Of a stretch of DNA of 6,846 bases, positions 5,844-6,846 are shown piece after piece. The notes beneath the pieces are model-generated. The model was not told the DNA's origin, searched no databases, and saw only the letters and a list, made by a program, of their open reading frames with translations. This DNA comes from Alphaproteobacteria bacterium UBA3307 (GTDB lineage: Bacteria > Pseudomonadota > Alphaproteobacteria > RF32 > CAG-239), in the NCBI GenBank assembly GCA_002361365.1, contig DEST01000016.1, positions 1 through 6,846 on the forward strand, given 5' to 3'. Position 1 is the stretch's first letter; each line of letters begins with the position of its first letter. Made by a program: the position numbers and the translations under genes.

Positions 5844-5884
5844 CAACTGAGGACAAATGCTTTGGCGCGTTTGTCGGTCAGTTG
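5844..5884 (+). promoter_or_regulatory. Leader stem-loop of the rpsL mRNA (candidate autoregulatory structure)
   Basis: CAACTGA (5844-5850) pairs perfectly with TCAGTTG (5878-5884), and GACAAA (5852-5857) with TTTGTC (5870-5875). The two stems are joined by a small asymmetric internal loop (G 5851 against GG 5876-5877) and closed by a 12-base loop rich in G and T (5858-5869). No T run follows, so it is not an intrinsic terminator. It begins at the predicted transcript start and ends about 19 bases before the ribosome-binding site. Possible roles are protection of the 5' end or binding of a ribosomal protein. Conserved rpsL leaders have been described in other proteobacteria; I cannot tell whether this belongs to one of them. 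Confidence 0.6.
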
Positions 5885-5915
5885 TGTGTAAATTTAATAA
5901 CTTAAGGAAAATGTG

Positions 5916-6287
5916 ATGCCTACAATTAATCAGTTAATTCGTAAATCACGAACACCAAAAGTGAAGAGAAACAAAGTTCCTGCTTTGAAATCTTGTCCAC
6001 AAAAACGCGGTGTTTGTACAAGGGTTTATACTACAACCCCGAAAAAACCAAACTCAGCTTTGCGTAAAGTGGCACGTATTCGTTTGACAAACGGCTTTGA
6101 AGTAATCAGCTATATCCCTGGTGAAGGTCACAATCTTCAAGAACACTCAGTGGTGCTGATTAGAGGAGGCCGTGTGAAAGACTTGCCGGGTGTTCGTTAT
6201 CATATCATTCGTGGTACCCTTGATACTCAGGGTGTGTCTAAACGTCGTCAACGCCGTTCGTTATACGGTGCTAAGAGACCTAAATAG
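5916..6287 (+). CDS. rpsL: 30S ribosomal protein S12
   Basis: S12 sits at the decoding centre of the 30S subunit and affects accuracy of tRNA selection. The 123-residue product is full length (E. coli has 124). It carries the invariant N-terminus MPTINQLIRK, the decoding loop TTPKKPNSALRK (40-51), the GEGHNLQEHS stretch (69-78), GGRVKDLPGVRYH (84-96) and the basic tail ending RRSLYGAKRPK. K43, K88 and P91, classic streptomycin-response positions, have the usual wild-type residues. D89 is the residue methylthiolated by RimO in E. coli. I chose ATG 5916 over the preceding GTG 5913 because AAGGA (5904-5908) is 7 bases away and the product then starts MPTINQ. It is first in the operon, 11 bases before rpsG. 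The gene upstream is not rpoC but a divergent hdeD-like gene. Confidence 0.99.
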   Translation: MPTINQLIRKSRTPKVKRNKVPALKSCPQKRGVCTRVYTTTPKKPNSALRKVARIRLTNGFEVISYIPGEGHNLQEHSVVLIRGGRVKDLPGVRYHIIRGTLDTQGVSKRRQRRSLYGAKRPK

Positions 6288-6298
6288 GAGATAAGATA

Positions 6299-6769
6299 AT
6301 GTCACGTCGTCATAGTGCTGAAAAAAGACAAGTATTACCTGACGCTAAATATGGCAATAAGGTAGTCGCAAAGTTTATTAACAATGTTATGGAAGATGGT
6401 AAAAAGGCTGTTGCGGAAAAAATCGTATATTCCGCATTTGACTTGATTGCTTCCAAAACAAAACAAGATCCGTTAGAAGTATTCAACACGGCTTTGGAAA
6501 ATGTAAAGCCGGTGGTAGAAGTTCGTTCTCGCCGCGTCGGCGGTGCAACATACCAAGTTCCGTGCGAAGTTCGCGCTGAACGCCGTCAAGCTTTGGCTAT
6601 TCGTTGGATTTTGGGTGCCGCTGTTAAGCGTTCCGAAACAACCGCAACCGAAAAAGTTGCTTACGAACTGATGGATGCTTATGCTAACAAAGGTGCAGCC
6701 GTTAAAAAGCGTGAAGATACGCATAGAATGGCTGAAGCCAATAAGGCATTCTCTCACTACAAATTCTAA
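6299..6769 (+). CDS. rpsG: 30S ribosomal protein S7
   Basis: S7 nucleates assembly of the 30S head by binding the 3' domain of 16S rRNA and contacts E-site tRNA. The product is 156 residues, the usual bacterial length. It has the N-terminal MSRRHSAEKR arm, KFINNVM.DGKK.VAE (25-40), the beta-hairpin EVRSRRVGGATYQVP (74-88), RR..LAIRW (95-103) and the C-terminal KREDTHRMAEANKAFSHY. The ribosome-binding site AGGAG (6286-6290) overlaps the rpsL stop codon and lies 8 bases before ATG 6299, so the two genes are probably translationally coupled. In E. coli S7 represses this operon by binding a much longer rpsL-rpsG junction; the 11-base gap here leaves no room for that structure. Confidence 0.99.
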   Translation: MSRRHSAEKRQVLPDAKYGNKVVAKFINNVMEDGKKAVAEKIVYSAFDLIASKTKQDPLEVFNTALENVKPVVEVRSRRVGGATYQVPCEVRAERRQALAIRWILGAAVKRSETTATEKVAYELMDAYANKGAAVKKREDTHRMAEANKAFSHYKF

Positions 6770-6790
6770 TTATAGCGAAGAGGAAAGAAA

Positions 6791-6846
6791 ATGCCAAGAA
6801 CACATAAATTGGAATTATATAGAAATATCGGCATCATGGCTCACAT
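6791..6846 (+). CDS. fusA: Elongation factor G, N-terminal fragment (cut by window edge)
   Basis: EF-G is the GTPase that drives ribosomal translocation. Only 18 full codons and two bases of the next are present; they read MPRTHKLELYRNIGIMAH, a clear EF-G N-terminus leading into the P-loop, which lies beyond the window. The form TH.LELYRNIGIMAHI is typical of alphaproteobacterial EF-G as I remember it. AAGAGGA (6778-6784) is 6 bases before ATG 6791, and the gene follows rpsG by 21 bases, in the standard str operon order. The truncation is purely the window boundary. Confidence 0.95.
   Translation, partial: MPRTHKLELYRNIGIMAH

Noticed and set aside
6473..6757. Minus-strand open frame inside rpsG
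   Set aside because: Shadow of a highly conserved ribosomal gene; no start signal or recognisable domain.
1..6846. CRISPR arrays, tRNA/rRNA genes, insertion sequences or a defence island
   Set aside because: No regularly spaced repeats, no cloverleaf or rRNA signature and no transposase, nuclease or toxin-antitoxin motif were visible by eye on either strand.

Overview
The window looks like chromosomal DNA from an AT-rich Gram-negative bacterium. The evidence is the start of a str operon (rpsL, rpsG, fusA), an exported protein ending in an outer-membrane-type beta-barrel, and several inner-membrane or periplasmic proteins. The first residues of EF-G (TH.LELYRNIGIMAHI) and the 123-residue S12 fit Alphaproteobacteria best. 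A low-GC, possibly host- or gut-associated lineage is my inference and is not proven by the sequence.

Layout. Bases 1-160 hold no convincing gene, only a possible promoter near 100-128. Bases 161-748 (+) encode an unrecognised six-helix membrane protein closed by a strong intrinsic terminator (760-803). A good extended -10 promoter (808-836) then drives a LicD-family gene (901-1785, +). Its natural N-terminus appears to begin at ATG 853 and is cut by an in-frame TAG at 898-900. Converging on it with a 7-base gap is a 601-codon minus-strand gene (1793-3598) for a DUF4105 (Lnb_N-type) periplasmic domain joined to a C-terminal beta-barrel. Upstream of that gene lies a 149-bp inverted-repeat element (3615-3763). 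Next come a DUF3015 small exported protein (3804-4262, -) and, divergent from it, a membrane-anchored Skp/OmpH-like coiled-coil protein (4460-5101, +). A bidirectional terminator (5123-5160) separates the latter from an HdeD/DUF308 six-helix membrane protein (5173-5706, -). Divergent from hdeD is the str operon: promoter 5810-5837, a leader stem-loop starting at the predicted transcript end (5844-5884), rpsL (5916-6287), rpsG (6299-6769) and the first 18 codons of fusA (6791 to the edge).

How the genes relate. Only rpsL-rpsG-fusA form a clear operon; they make two 30S proteins and a translocation factor. The other genes look like single-gene units with a cell-envelope theme: a surface-polymer decorating enzyme (LicD), an outer-membrane-associated DUF4105 protein, a small periplasmic protein, a Skp-like anchored chaperone and an HdeD-type stress protein. 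They are not arranged as an obvious multi-gene system. I did not find an unmistakable new system. The best leads are the in-frame TAG in the LicD gene, the rpsL leader stem-loop combined with an unusually tight rpsL-rpsG junction, the 149-bp inverted-repeat element, and the membrane-tethered Skp-like protein.
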